Source: Pseudomonas abieticivorans
GTDB taxonomy: Bacteria > Pseudomonadota > Gammaproteobacteria > Pseudomonadales > Pseudomonadaceae
Direction of reading: 5' to 3'
NCBI RefSeq assembly: GCF_023509015.1
Contig: NZ_CP094975.1
Span: forward strand, 3,341,501 to 3,405,500
Length of the DNA stretch: 64,000 bases
Numbering within the stretch: the first letter of the stretch is position 1; every line of letters starts with the position of its first letter. Below are positions 41,619-51,030 of this stretch, one piece after another. The notes below the pieces were generated by a model. It made no database searches and was not told the DNA's origin. It saw only the letters and a program-made list of their open reading frames with translations. Made by a program: the position numbers and the translations under genes.

Positions 41619-44288
41619 ATGATCGTCTTGCAACGCAAGGGCCTGCGCGCCCTTGCCCTCAACCTGGGAATATTCGGACTGCTGGCCGGGGAAAGTCTGG
41701 TCTGTGCAGCCGAGCAGCGCGAAGGGCGGGAACACACCGCTCGCCAGGCGCTGCCGATTGACGTCGATATTCCCGCACAGCCACTGGACACGGCCGTCCA
41801 GGTGCTGGCGCAGCAGGCAGGTGTGCAAGTGCTGTTCGACCGCCAGTTGCTCCAGGGCCTGCGCAGTACCGAACTCAAACAAACCCTCAACCTTGAAGCC
41901 GCCCTGCAGCACCTGCTGGCCGGCCACCCCGTGCGCTACCAGTTTACCGGGGACCAGCAACTGACCCTGATCCCGCAACCGGCCAGCCAGGGCGCCGTCG
42001 AGCTTGAGCCGACGGACATCACCGCCAGCGCCGAAAAACCCGACGACTGGGTGTACCGGGCACCGCGTTCGATCTCGCTGATCAGCCGCGAGCAAATCGA
42101 CAAACGCCCCCCGCGCCACGCCGCCGACATGCTTGAGGAAACCCCGGGCGTGTACACCGCCGTCAACCAGCGCGACCCTGGCCTGTCGGTCAACATCCGC
42201 GGTGTCCAGGACTACGGCCGGGTGAACATGAACATCGACGGCATGCGCCAGAACTTCAACGTCAACGGCCACCAGCAACGCAACGGCACCTTGCTGGTGG
42301 ACCCGGAAATGCTCTCCGGCGTGCAAATCGATAAAGGCAGCCAATCCGGCATGGGCGGGGCAGGAGCACTGGGCGGCATCGCCACCTTCCGCACTTGGGA
42401 GGCTAGTGACTTTTTGACCGCCGACAAGGAATACGGAGGAAGGTTGCGCGCCGGCCATGGATTGGGAGTGATGGGCAATGGAACTTACTTCAATGGCAGC
42501 GGCGTGGTTGCTGTGGGGAATGAGGTGGGGGATCTGTTGGTGGGGGTCAGTGAACGGCATTTCGGGAATTATACGGCGGGGCAGAATAATGATACGAGGC
42601 TCGATGATAAAATCCGAAAGCATTGGGGGCGAAGCAACTTCTACAACGACTGGCTCGCCAGTGAAATTGGAGACAGTGGCAGTGTTACCCGTTCGCAAAT
42701 GTTCAAGTTTGGCTTGAATCTGCCCCATGATCAGCGGGTGCAAGTTAACTATTTGCGTACGGACGCGGATAGTAAAAACTCTTGGGCGTGGTCAGATAAT
42801 GAAGGTAACTTTATCGGGCATAAGCTGACTGGCAGGGATAATATCGCAGCGCATAATTATTCGCTGGACTATACCTATGTGCCGGATAATGCTTGGGTGG
42901 ATGCAAGTGCAAAACTCTATTTTGTCAGGACTCAATTGAAACGTTGGGGTGCTGATAACGGACGATCTCTGGACTCAGCTAATCATCTGCCTGAATATAA
43001 TAATCTCTTCCAAACCAACACCTGGGGCTTGCAGGTGGGGAACAAGTCCAGTTTCGAGCTAGGCGCGTGGGGGGCGTTGAAGTGGAGCCAGGGGGTGGAT
43101 ATCTACGAAGATCGTTCGTATGCCTCCACCGATCGTAAAGAGCAGCCGGGTAAAGGATTACCCTACGTGGAAGCCATGAACCCAAAGGGTATTCGGACGG
43201 TGGCGGGTGTGTTGACTGGTTTGGGCTATGAGTATGGCGATTGGTTGCAGGTGGAGGGTGGCCTTCGATATGACCAGGCCCGCTTGCAGGGAAGAACTGG
43301 CAACACTTACTGGGCGCCCACGACAGAAAGGAGGAAGTATCAAAAGTTTGTCAAGGTTTACGACGTGGATCGTCAATCGGGACATTTTTTGCCCACGCTC
43401 TCTGTTGGTATAAAGCCCGGTGTGGATTGGTTGGAGGTGTATGGGAAATGGGGGCGAGGCGCGCGAACCCCTGTTGCCACGGAAACGTTCATGTCGGGGC
43501 CACCACATGCCGGTGGCAGTGAGTTTGTCTATGCCAATCCGTTTCTTAAAGACGAGCGCTCTCGGGATTGGGAGTTGGGTTTGAATATCTTTAAGCATTC
43601 GCTGTTTACTACCGATGATCGACTGGTTGCCAAGATTGCTTACTTCAATACGCGTATTGATAATTTCATTTATACGGCGATGGGTATAACTATGCCAGGT
43701 AGGGGGGTTGGTGGCTTGGGCGAGATCATGGGGGTCAATAGTTTGAATGCTGCCAGGTTTCGCGGGTTTGATTACAAATTGAATTATGATATGGGTAGGG
43801 TTTATGGTGATTTTGTATATACTCAGATGATCGGTTCAAATAGGTTCTGTTCTCGAAGTTCTCCACTGGGCGGTGCACTTAAAATGCATGTGAATCCCGT
43901 TACAGGTGAGTATGGTTACGTTGATGATGCGGCTGGTAATCGCAGAGCGCATTGCAATAATATATTTGGGAATGCCAGTTATATGCCGGTTGATCGAGGG
44001 GCGGTCACATTGGGTTCGCGATTTTTCGATAGAAAGTTAGATGTCGGTTTGCGTTACAAGTTCAGTGATGGTAGTGGGGAGGACATCACGGGGTTTGGAA
44101 ACGTAGGTTGGCCGCAGTACGGTACCTATGATGTATTCGCGAGTGCCCAACTGAGCAAACAATTAGGTGTAATGTTTGTATTGGAAAATACCACGGATGA
44201 AACCTACTTTGTGGGTATGGCTGACCAAGAGAACCTGAGCTTTGCCAAGGGACGGACCCTGACGGGGACCTTGCAGTACTCTTTCTAA
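41619..44288 (+). CDS. hasR: TonB-dependent haem/haemophore receptor HasR
   Basis: 889 aa. Signal peptide (basic RKGLRALALN then hydrophobic LGIFGLLAGESLVCAA), an STN signalling domain at ~45-110 (IPAQPLDTAVQVLAQQAGVQVLFD), a plug with ISREQIDKRPPRHAADMLEETPG, and a barrel ending in LQYSF with terminal Phe. It takes haem from HasA across the outer membrane. The STN domain normally contacts the periplasmic part of HasS, which is missing here. From about codon 270 the codon usage turns AT-richer. AAGGG ribosome site before ATG. Confidence 0.93.
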   Translation: MIVLQRKGLRALALNLGIFGLLAGESLVCAAEQREGREHTARQALPIDVDIPAQPLDTAVQVLAQQAGVQVLFDRQLLQGLRSTELKQTLNLEAALQHLLAGHPVRYQFTGDQQLTLIPQPASQGAVELEPTDITASAEKPDDWVYRAPRSISLISREQIDKRPPRHAADMLEETPGVYTAVNQRDPGLSVNIRGVQDYGRVNMNIDGMRQNFNVNGHQQRNGTLLVDPEMLSGVQIDKGSQSGMGGAGALGGIATFRTWEASDFLTADKEYGGRLRAGHGLGVMGNGTYFNGSGVVAVGNEVGDLLVGVSERHFGNYTAGQNNDTRLDDKIRKHWGRSNFYNDWLASEIGDSGSVTRSQMFKFGLNLPHDQRVQVNYLRTDADSKNSWAWSDNEGNFIGHKLTGRDNIAAHNYSLDYTYVPDNAWVDASAKLYFVRTQLKRWGADNGRSLDSANHLPEYNNLFQTNTWGLQVGNKSSFELGAWGALKWSQGVDIYEDRSYASTDRKEQPGKGLPYVEAMNPKGIRTVAGVLTGLGYEYGDWLQVEGGLRYDQARLQGRTGNTYWAPTTERRKYQKFVKVYDVDRQSGHFLPTLSVGIKPGVDWLEVYGKWGRGARTPVATETFMSGPPHAGGSEFVYANPFLKDERSRDWELGLNIFKHSLFTTDDRLVAKIAYFNTRIDNFIYTAMGITMPGRGVGGLGEIMGVNSLNAARFRGFDYKLNYDMGRVYGDFVYTQMIGSNRFCSRSSPLGGALKMHVNPVTGEYGYVDDAAGNRRAHCNNIFGNASYMPVDRGAVTLGSRFFDRKLDVGLRYKFSDGSGEDITGFGNVGWPQYGTYDVFASAQLSKQLGVMFVLENTTDETYFVGMADQENLSFAKGRTLTGTLQYSF

Positions 44289-44370
44289 TGGTTAAAACAA
44301 TTTGATGGATTTTGCTCAGTGTTGAGCAGAGAAGGGGCGGCTTTATCCGCCAATTAAGAAGGAAGTAAAT

Positions 44371-44988
44371 ATGGCTATCTCTGTTAATTATCCAGCTACC
44401 CAGGGTGCTACCTCGATTCAGGGCTATCTGAATTCATGGGCGTCTGAGTTTGATACCGCCGGGCATGGCAAAGCGAATACTGGATCGTTTAATAAAAATA
44501 ACGGCTTCAACCCTGGAGGGGAGCAATATGGTACTCAAGCAAAGGTGGGTAATTATGCCTTTGTCGCTGAAAGCAACACCGATATGGGTTTGCACTATGA
44601 GTTCAGTATTTTCGGCCTGCCAAGCAGCAACCAAAACCACTACCTCTGGGGCAACCTGGACAACATCAAGCTCGGTGAAGGCCTGCAAGGAGGCAAAGGC
44701 ACAAACTTCACCCTCGAGCAAAACGAAGTCAGTTTCAACGGCCTCGACCTCACTGCCGAGTTCGGTGCAGGTCGTGCCGGCAACCCTGTCCATGAACTGG
44801 TCTATGGCCTGATGAAAGGTGAAACCACCCAACTGGAAGCGCGCCTCAACGATCTGTTGGACGACTACAACCTGTCCACTGCATCGACCTTTGACCAAGT
44901 GGCGGCTGGCCTGGCGGCCGCGCCGTCGACCGTGCCCGCAGCACTGGTGGGGATGGCAGAGTTTGACGACTGGGCCATGGTGGCCTGA
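44371..44988 (+). CDS. hasA: haemophore HasA
   Basis: 205 aa secreted haem-binding protein. His32 in TAGHGKANT and Tyr76 in GLHYEF correspond to the two axial haem ligands of known HasA proteins, and His90 (QNHYLWG) to the His that supports the Tyr. The C-terminus ending DDWAMVA is the type I secretion signal, similar to DWALAA of P. aeruginosa HasA. No N-terminal signal peptide, as expected. The 5' part is AT-richer than the 3' part, with the change near 44590-44610. AAGGAAG ribosome site. Confidence 0.95.
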   Translation: MAISVNYPATQGATSIQGYLNSWASEFDTAGHGKANTGSFNKNNGFNPGGEQYGTQAKVGNYAFVAESNTDMGLHYEFSIFGLPSSNQNHYLWGNLDNIKLGEGLQGGKGTNFTLEQNEVSFNGLDLTAEFGAGRAGNPVHELVYGLMKGETTQLEARLNDLLDDYNLSTASTFDQVAAGLAAAPSTVPAALVGMAEFDDWAMVA

Positions 44989-45006
44989 TTTATAGCGACA
45001 CCATGG

Positions 45007-45042
45007 AAAAGCGGATGGAAGAGCAATCTCCCATCCGCCTTT
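45007..45042 (+). terminator. terminator/attenuator between hasA and hasD
   Basis: GCGGATGG (45011-45018) and CCATCCGC (45031-45038) form a stem with flanking AAAA and CTTTGTT. It would partly terminate after hasA, giving more haemophore than exporter mRNA. Confidence 0.65.
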
Positions 45043-45165
45043 GTTGAGCACCGGCTCAGCCCGAGTTTTCGAAGGCCAGGGCTGCGCCGGTCACCGAATT
45101 TTGAGTTTAGCCACGCGCGGCTGTCAATGCGCGGGGCGAAGCCATGCCTATCAAGGATGTAAGCC

Positions 45166-46908
45166 ATGACACGGCCACAGGTACGTGCTGGTAACGAGTT
45201 GCTGGCGGTGATGAAAGCCAGCAAGGGAGCGCTGTTTAACGTCGCGGTGTTTTCGGCGGTGATCAATGTGTTGATGCTGGCCCCGGCGTTGTACATGTTG
45301 CAGGTGTACGACCGGGTGTTGGCCTCTGGTAACCCGACCACCCTGTTGATGCTGACGCTGATGATCCTGGGGCTGTTTGCCCTGATGGGGGCGCTGGAAT
45401 GGGCGAGGGGGCTGTTGGTGATTCGCCTGGGTTCGCAATGGGACGTCGCGTTGAACCCGCGGGTATACGACGCCGCGTTCGAATCGCAATTGAGGCGCGG
45501 GCAGGGCTCGGCTGGGCAGGCGCTGGACGACCTTACCAGCCTGCGTCAATTTGCGACGGGCAACGCGCTGTTTGCGTTGTTCGATGCACCGTGGTTCCCG
45601 ATTTACCTGTGGGTGATCTACCTCTTTCACCCCGCCCTGGGGGCCTTTGCCTTGGGCGGTGCGTTGCTGCTGCTGGGCCTGGCCTGGCTTAACCAGCGCC
45701 TTACCCATCAGCCGCTCGCCGACGCCGGTATTCTGGCCGGGCAGGCCAGCCGCCTGGCCAGCGCGCAATTGAACAATGCCGAAACCATCGAGGCCATGGG
45801 CATGCTGGCTGCCTTGCGCGGCCGCTGGCGGCAACGACACCATGGTTTTCTAGCCCGGCAGAACCTGGCCAGTGAGCGCGCGGCGCTGCTCGGCGCGGGG
45901 GCCAAGTGTGTGCGCCTTGCCCTGCAGTCGCTGGTACTTGGCCTGGGGGCGATGCTGACGATTGATGGGCAGATCAGCGCCGGGATGATGATCGCTGGGT
46001 CCATCCTGATGGGGCGGGTGCTGAGCCCTATCGACCAAGTGATTGGAGTATGGAAGCAGTGGACTTCGGCCTGCCAGGCGTTCGGGCGGCTGGATGAACT
46101 GCTGCAGGCGCACCCACCTCGGTCGGTGCGCATGGCTCTGCCGCCGCCTACCGGGCAGCTCTCGGTGGAGCAAGTATGCGCCGTTGCGCCGGGTACTCGC
46201 CGGCGCACCTTGCATGATCTGAGTTTCTATCTGGCGGCGGGTACGGTGCTGGGGGTGATGGGCCCTTCGGGAGGTGGCAAGTCGACCCTGGCCCGGTTGC
46301 TGGTAGGGGCGTGGGCTCCGTTGACCGGCCAGGTACGCTTGGATGCGGCATCGCTGGCGCACTGGGACCGTGAACAGTTAGGCCCGCATGTCGGTTACCT
46401 GCCCCAAGATGTGCAGTTGTTCGCCGGCACAATTGCCGAAAACATTGCCCGCTTTGGCCCGGTGGACAGCGACGCGGTGCTGGCGGCCGCGCAACTGGCT
46501 GACGTGCATGGGCTGATTCTGCAATGGCCGCAAGGCTACGAAACCTTGCTGGGCGAGGGCGGGGCCGGGCTCTCCGGCGGGCAAAAGCAACGCATCGCCT
46601 TGGCCCGTGCGCTGTATCGGCTGCCGGCGCTGATCGTGCTGGATGAACCCAATGCCAACCTCGACGCCGCAGGCGAGCACGCGTTGTTGCGGGCAGTGGA
46701 GCGGCTTAAACAACTGCACCGCACGTTGATATTGATCAGCCACAAGCCGGGCATTCTGGGCGTCACCGAGCAACTGTTGGTGCTGCGCAAGGGGCATCTG
46801 CAGATGATCGGCCCTACCGCCAAAGTGCTCGCCGCCCTGGCCGAAAAGCCTGCTGCCGTGCTACCGGCGCTGAGCTACCGGCTTGGCCAAACAGGGTGGC
46901 CGGCATGA
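45166..46908 (+). CDS. hasD: type I secretion ABC transporter HasD
   Basis: 580 aa, PrtD/HasD-class exporter without a C39 domain. Six-helix membrane domain (residues ~20-300) and nucleotide-binding domain: Walker A GPSGGGKSTLARLL, Q-loop YLPQDVQLFAG, signature LSGGQKQRIALARAL, Walker B LIVLDEPNANLD and the switch His (ISHKPG). It energises HasA export through HasE and HasF. AAGGA ribosome site. Its stop overlaps the hasE start (ATGA). Confidence 0.93.
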   Translation: MTRPQVRAGNELLAVMKASKGALFNVAVFSAVINVLMLAPALYMLQVYDRVLASGNPTTLLMLTLMILGLFALMGALEWARGLLVIRLGSQWDVALNPRVYDAAFESQLRRGQGSAGQALDDLTSLRQFATGNALFALFDAPWFPIYLWVIYLFHPALGAFALGGALLLLGLAWLNQRLTHQPLADAGILAGQASRLASAQLNNAETIEAMGMLAALRGRWRQRHHGFLARQNLASERAALLGAGAKCVRLALQSLVLGLGAMLTIDGQISAGMMIAGSILMGRVLSPIDQVIGVWKQWTSACQAFGRLDELLQAHPPRSVRMALPPPTGQLSVEQVCAVAPGTRRRTLHDLSFYLAAGTVLGVMGPSGGGKSTLARLLVGAWAPLTGQVRLDAASLAHWDREQLGPHVGYLPQDVQLFAGTIAENIARFGPVDSDAVLAAAQLADVHGLILQWPQGYETLLGEGGAGLSGGQKQRIALARALYRLPALIVLDEPNANLDAAGEHALLRAVERLKQLHRTLILISHKPGILGVTEQLLVLRKGHLQMIGPTAKVLAALAEKPAAVLPALSYRLGQTGWPA

Positions 46909-48200
46909 GCGGCATTGCCCTGCACGTGGATGAGCGTCGATATGCCAGGTGCGGCTGGGCGCTGGTGCTCGTCGGCTTTCTCGGCTTTTTGGCCTGGGCG
47001 GCCCTGGCACCGCTGGCCCAGGGTGTCGCGGTGCCCGGCACGGTGGTGGTCACAGGCCAGCGCAAGGTGGTGCAGCACGCGGCTGGCGGCATCATCGAGC
47101 GCATTCATGTACACAATGGCCAAGCAGTAGAGGCCGGCCAGGTACTGCTGAGCCTCAAGCAGGTACCAGTGCAATCCCAGGTGCATTCACTGCATGCGCA
47201 ATGGCTGAGCGCGCTGGCCGACGAGTCGCGGCTGGAGGCCGAGCTCGCTCGCCAGGCACAGATTGCGTTCGCCGCAGCCCTGCACAGTGCCGGCGCCCAA
47301 GCCGAGCCCGGCATGGCGTTGCAACGACAGTTGTTCAGCCATCGTGCCCAGGCGTTGCGCCTGGAACAGCAAGGCCTTGATCAAAACATCAGCGGCACGC
47401 GCTCGCAGCTGCAAGGTGTGCTGCGGGCCCTCGCCAGCAATCAGCAACAGCGTCGGGTGTCGGGCGAGCAACTGCTCAACCTTCGTCGGCTGGCGTCAGA
47501 GGGCTATATCACTCGCGGCCGCTTGCTCGACAACGAGCGGTCACAGGCGCAGTTGGTGGCCTTGATCAACGAGCAAGAGGGCCGGGTTGGCCAGTTGCAC
47601 GGGCAGATCGAAAGCTTGCGCCTGCAGCGTCGGCAGTTGACCGAGGACTTTTACAAAGAAGTGGGTCGCCAACTGGCGCAGGTCCGCGTGAACAGGGCAG
47701 ACCTGGAAAATCGCTTGGTGGCCGCGCAGTTCGAATTGGCTAACGCCTCGATCCGCGCGCCGGTGGCAGGGGTGGTCAGCGGTTTGCAGGTGGTCACTGA
47801 AGGTGGGGTGATCCAGGCAGGCCACACCTTGTTGGACATCGTGCCGCAGGGCGTGCAGTTGCAGGTCGAGGCGCGCCTACCCGTGGCATTGGTGGACAAG
47901 GTCCAGGTCGGGGCGCCTGTCGAGTTGCTGTTCGTGGCCTTCAACCAGAGCACCACGCCACGGGTGGCGGGGCGGGTGAGCCTGCTGTCGGCTGACCGCC
48001 AGCAGGACGCCGCCGGTGGCGAGCCCTATTACAGCGTGCAGATCGACGTCAGCGAGGCGGGCGCTGCGCAGTTGGTGGGCTTGACGTTGCGGCCCGGCAT
48101 GCCGGTGCAAGCGTTTGTGCGCACCGGTGAGCGCACGCTGCTCAGTTACTTGACCAAGCCGTTGCGTGATCGCGCCCACGTGGCCCTGGCAGAGGAATGA
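46905..48200 (+). CDS. hasE: type I secretion membrane fusion protein HasE
   Basis: 431 aa from ATG 46905, overlapping the hasD stop. HlyD-family adaptor: one N-terminal transmembrane helix (ALVLVGFLGFLAWAALAPLAQG), lipoyl-like VVQHAAGGIIERIHVHNGQAV, long coiled coil over residues ~95-270 (Leu/Gln/Arg-rich), and beta-barrel part (ASIRAPVAGVVSGLQVV, GMPVQAFVRTGERT). It bridges HasD and HasF. Confidence 0.92.
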   Translation: MSGIALHVDERRYARCGWALVLVGFLGFLAWAALAPLAQGVAVPGTVVVTGQRKVVQHAAGGIIERIHVHNGQAVEAGQVLLSLKQVPVQSQVHSLHAQWLSALADESRLEAELARQAQIAFAAALHSAGAQAEPGMALQRQLFSHRAQALRLEQQGLDQNISGTRSQLQGVLRALASNQQQRRVSGEQLLNLRRLASEGYITRGRLLDNERSQAQLVALINEQEGRVGQLHGQIESLRLQRRQLTEDFYKEVGRQLAQVRVNRADLENRLVAAQFELANASIRAPVAGVVSGLQVVTEGGVIQAGHTLLDIVPQGVQLQVEARLPVALVDKVQVGAPVELLFVAFNQSTTPRVAGRVSLLSADRQQDAAGGEPYYSVQIDVSEAGAAQLVGLTLRPGMPVQAFVRTGERTLLSYLTKPLRDRAHVALAEE

Positions 48201-48202
48201 GC

Positions 48203-49510
48203 ATGACCCGTTCGATACTTATCGTGCTGTGCATGCTGTATGCGACGAATACCCAGGCTTTGGGCCTCAAGCAGGCCTATGAGCTGGCCCTGGCCAATGA
48301 CCCGACGTTGCAGGCCGAGCAACAGCAACATGCCGCTGCCCAAGAGCACCGTAACGTGGGGCGTGCGGGGTTATTGCCGAGCCTGTCGTGGCAGTACAGC
48401 ACCTCACGCAGCCAGTCCGAGGTGTGGCAAGGGGCGATTCGCACTGAGCGTGATTACCGCAGTTATGCCGCGACCTTGAGCCTTTCACAACCGTTGCTCG
48501 ACTTCGAAGCCATGGCCCGCTACCGCCAGGGCCAAGCCCAGACGGCCATGGCCGATGAGCGCTGGCGGGGGCAAAGTGCGCAGTTGCTGGTGCGGGTATT
48601 GCGCAGTTACAGCCAGGCCCTGCTGGCCGGTGAGCGGCTGGAATTGGGCGCTGCGCGCCAGCGTGCGCTGGTCGAGCGCTTGCGTTTGAACCAGCGTTTG
48701 CTGGCCGGTGGCGAAGGCACCCGTACCGACGTCCTGGAGACACAGGCGCGGCTTAGCCTGGCCGATGCCGAACTGATCGAGGCCCTGGATCTGCAAGCCG
48801 TGGCGCTTGATGAGCTGCAAGGTATGCTTGGCATCAACCCCGAAGTGCTCAGGCCGCTGGCCGAACATCTGCCCATCACGCCCCTGCTACCTGCTCAATT
48901 TGAGCATTGGCGCGGGCAGGCTCAGGCCAACAATTGGGAACTGGCCAGCAAGCGCCACGGCCTGGACGTTGCGGCACACGAAGTTCGGCGCCAGCGCGCC
49001 GGCCACCTGCCCAAAGTGAACCTGTTTGCCAACAACCGGCAAACCCGCTCGGACTCCGAAAGTACCTACGAACAGCGCTACGACACTAACAGTATCGGGG
49101 TTCAGGTCAGCGTGCCGTTGTTTGCCGGCGGGGCCGTCATGGCTTCTACCCGCCAGGCGAGCCGCCAGCTGTCCCAGGCGCAATACGAGCTGGATGCCCT
49201 GACCGCCAGCACCTTCAACGAGTTACGCCGGCATTTCAATGCCCGTGTCAGCGGGGCGGCCAGGGTGCGCGCCTACCGCCTGGCCGTCGAGTCGGCCCGC
49301 GCGCGGGTGCACGCTACCCGGCAAAGCGTGAAGGGCGGCGAGCGCATCAACCTGGACGTGCTGGACGCCGAGCAACAGCTTTACACCAGCCAGCGCGAAC
49401 TGGCCGAAGCCAGGCACGCCTGGCTGTTGGCGGATGTGCAGCTCAGGTACCTGGCGGGTGGGTTAGGGGAGGATGATGTGGTGCGGCTGGATGGGTATTT
49501 TCGCCATTGA
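48203..49510 (+). CDS. hasF: type I secretion outer-membrane protein HasF (TolC family)
   Basis: 435 aa from ATG 48203, preferred over ATG 48197 because GAGG at 48192-48195 is 7 bp from the former and only 1 bp from the latter. Signal peptide (ILIVLCMLYATNTQA), then two TolC repeats with the LKQAYELALANDPTLQAEQQQ opening and NSIGVQVSVPLFAGGAVMA in the middle. It forms the trans-periplasmic exit duct for HasA; HasDEF of P. fluorescens can also secrete lipase and protease. Confidence 0.92.
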   Translation: MTRSILIVLCMLYATNTQALGLKQAYELALANDPTLQAEQQQHAAAQEHRNVGRAGLLPSLSWQYSTSRSQSEVWQGAIRTERDYRSYAATLSLSQPLLDFEAMARYRQGQAQTAMADERWRGQSAQLLVRVLRSYSQALLAGERLELGAARQRALVERLRLNQRLLAGGEGTRTDVLETQARLSLADAELIEALDLQAVALDELQGMLGINPEVLRPLAEHLPITPLLPAQFEHWRGQAQANNWELASKRHGLDVAAHEVRRQRAGHLPKVNLFANNRQTRSDSESTYEQRYDTNSIGVQVSVPLFAGGAVMASTRQASRQLSQAQYELDALTASTFNELRRHFNARVSGAARVRAYRLAVESARARVHATRQSVKGGERINLDVLDAEQQLYTSQRELAEARHAWLLADVQLRYLAGGLGEDDVVRLDGYFRH

Positions 49511-49536
49511 TCCAACCAGGGCTACCGCGCCCACCC

Positions 49537-49560
49537 GTAGGCGCGGGATTTATCCGCGAA
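49537..49560. repeat. single REP downstream of hasF
   Basis: GTAGGCGCGGGATTTATCCG followed by CGAA; one half of the usual REP pair, between the convergent hasF and MFS genes. Confidence 0.7.
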
Positions 49561-49576
49561 GGGCACGCCGCATCGG

Positions 49577-50998
49577 TCAGGTACGTTGCGTGTGCCCGGA
49601 AACCTGTGCCCCGGCGTCTGCTGGCAAACGCCACAAATCGGCCATCGACAACAACGTCAGCACGCCAATCACCCCGAACGCCATGTGGTAGCTGGCCAGG
49701 CTATTGCCGTCCACGCCCAGCGCCGATTCGCTCAGGCGCAGGATGATCACCGCCAAGGCCACGCCCAAACCGAAGGCCAGTTGCTGGGCCATGCTGAACA
49801 GGGTGTTGGCCGACGACATCAGCGGCTTGGGCATGTCGGCGAAGGCCATGCTGCTGTAGGCGGTAAACCCCATGGAGCGGGCCATGCCGGAGATCAGCAG
49901 CACCGGCACGATCAACGCCAGCGGCGTGCCCGGGCTCATGAAGGCGCAAGCGAAAGTGGTAACGGTCAGCACCAGGCCGCTGCCGATCAGTGTCTGGCGA
50001 AAGCCGTAGCGGCGAAGTACCCACGTGGTCATTGGCTTCATGCCGATATTGCCGGCGAACAGCGTCAACACCAACAGGCCCGAGGTGAAGGCGTCATAGC
50101 CAAAGCCCAGCTGGAACATCAACGGCAGCAAGAATGGGTGGGCGCTGACCATGGCGCGGAACAGCGAGCCGCCGTTGAAGGTCACCGAGTAGGTTTTCAC
50201 CTTCAGCGCATCGAGCCTCAGCAGTGGTGCCGCATGCTGGCGGGCATGCTTGACCATCGCCACCATCAACACGGCGCTGACGGCCAGCAACACGTAGGCA
50301 TGCCAGTCCTTGGGCGCTTGGCCCAGGCGGTCCAGGCCGTACAGCAGGCCTACGCAGGTCAGGGCACACAGCGCGAAGCCCAGCAGGTCGAAAGGCTTGG
50401 ACTCGGCGTCGCTGACGTTCTTGGGGATCAAGCGCCAGGCACATGCCAGCGCTATCAAGCCCAGCGGCACGTTGAGCAAGAAAATCCAGTGCCACGAGGC
50501 ATAGGTCGTGATGAAACCGCCCACGGGCGGCCCAAGTACCGGGGCCACCAGCCCCGGCCAGGTGATGTACGCGATGGCTCGCAGCAGGTCGCTCTTCTCG
50601 GTATTGCGCAGTACCGCCAGCCTGCCGACCGGCACCATCATTGCCCCGCCGACGCCCTGCAGCACCCGCGCGGCGGTGAATTGCAGCAGCGACTGGGAAC
50701 CTGCACACAGTACCGATGCCAAGGTGAACAGCGCCAACGCCGCCATGAACACCCGTCGATGGCCGAAACGGTCCGCCACCCAGCCACTGGCCGGGATGAA
50801 AATCGCCAAGGTCAGCACGTAGGCGGTGATGCCGATGTTCAGGTCCACGGCACTGGCGTTGAACGAGCGGGCCATGTCCGGCAGCGCCGTGACGATCACC
50901 GTGGCGTCGAGGTTTTCCATGAAGAAGGCGCCGGCTACCAGCAACGCCATCAGGCGCGAGCGGGAGGCGGATAACGGGGCGGCGGTCGGGCTGTTCAA
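49577..50998 (-). CDS. MFS transporter, DHA2 (EmrB-like, 14-helix) family
   Basis: 473 aa from TTG 50998, supported by AAGGAG 7 bp upstream. 13-14 hydrophobic segments. DHA2 features: LDATVIVTALPDMARSFNAS in helix 1, ASGWVADRFGHRRVFMAAL in loop 2-3, GPPVGGFITTYASWHWIFLLNVPLG in motif C. It would export drugs or organic ions with proton exchange. The LysR gene upstream is on the same strand, 32 bp away, and may regulate it. Confidence 0.87.
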   Translation of the reverse strand: MNSPTAAPLSASRSRLMALLVAGAFFMENLDATVIVTALPDMARSFNASAVDLNIGITAYVLTLAIFIPASGWVADRFGHRRVFMAALALFTLASVLCAGSQSLLQFTAARVLQGVGGAMMVPVGRLAVLRNTEKSDLLRAIAYITWPGLVAPVLGPPVGGFITTYASWHWIFLLNVPLGLIALACAWRLIPKNVSDAESKPFDLLGFALCALTCVGLLYGLDRLGQAPKDWHAYVLLAVSAVLMVAMVKHARQHAAPLLRLDALKVKTYSVTFNGGSLFRAMVSAHPFLLPLMFQLGFGYDAFTSGLLVLTLFAGNIGMKPMTTWVLRRYGFRQTLIGSGLVLTVTTFACAFMSPGTPLALIVPVLLISGMARSMGFTAYSSMAFADMPKPLMSSANTLFSMAQQLAFGLGVALAVIILRLSESALGVDGNSLASYHMAFGVIGVLTLLSMADLWRLPADAGAQVSGHTQRT

Positions 50999-51030
50999 AC
51001 GGTGGCTCCTTGCAAGGCGTTAAGGCTGGA

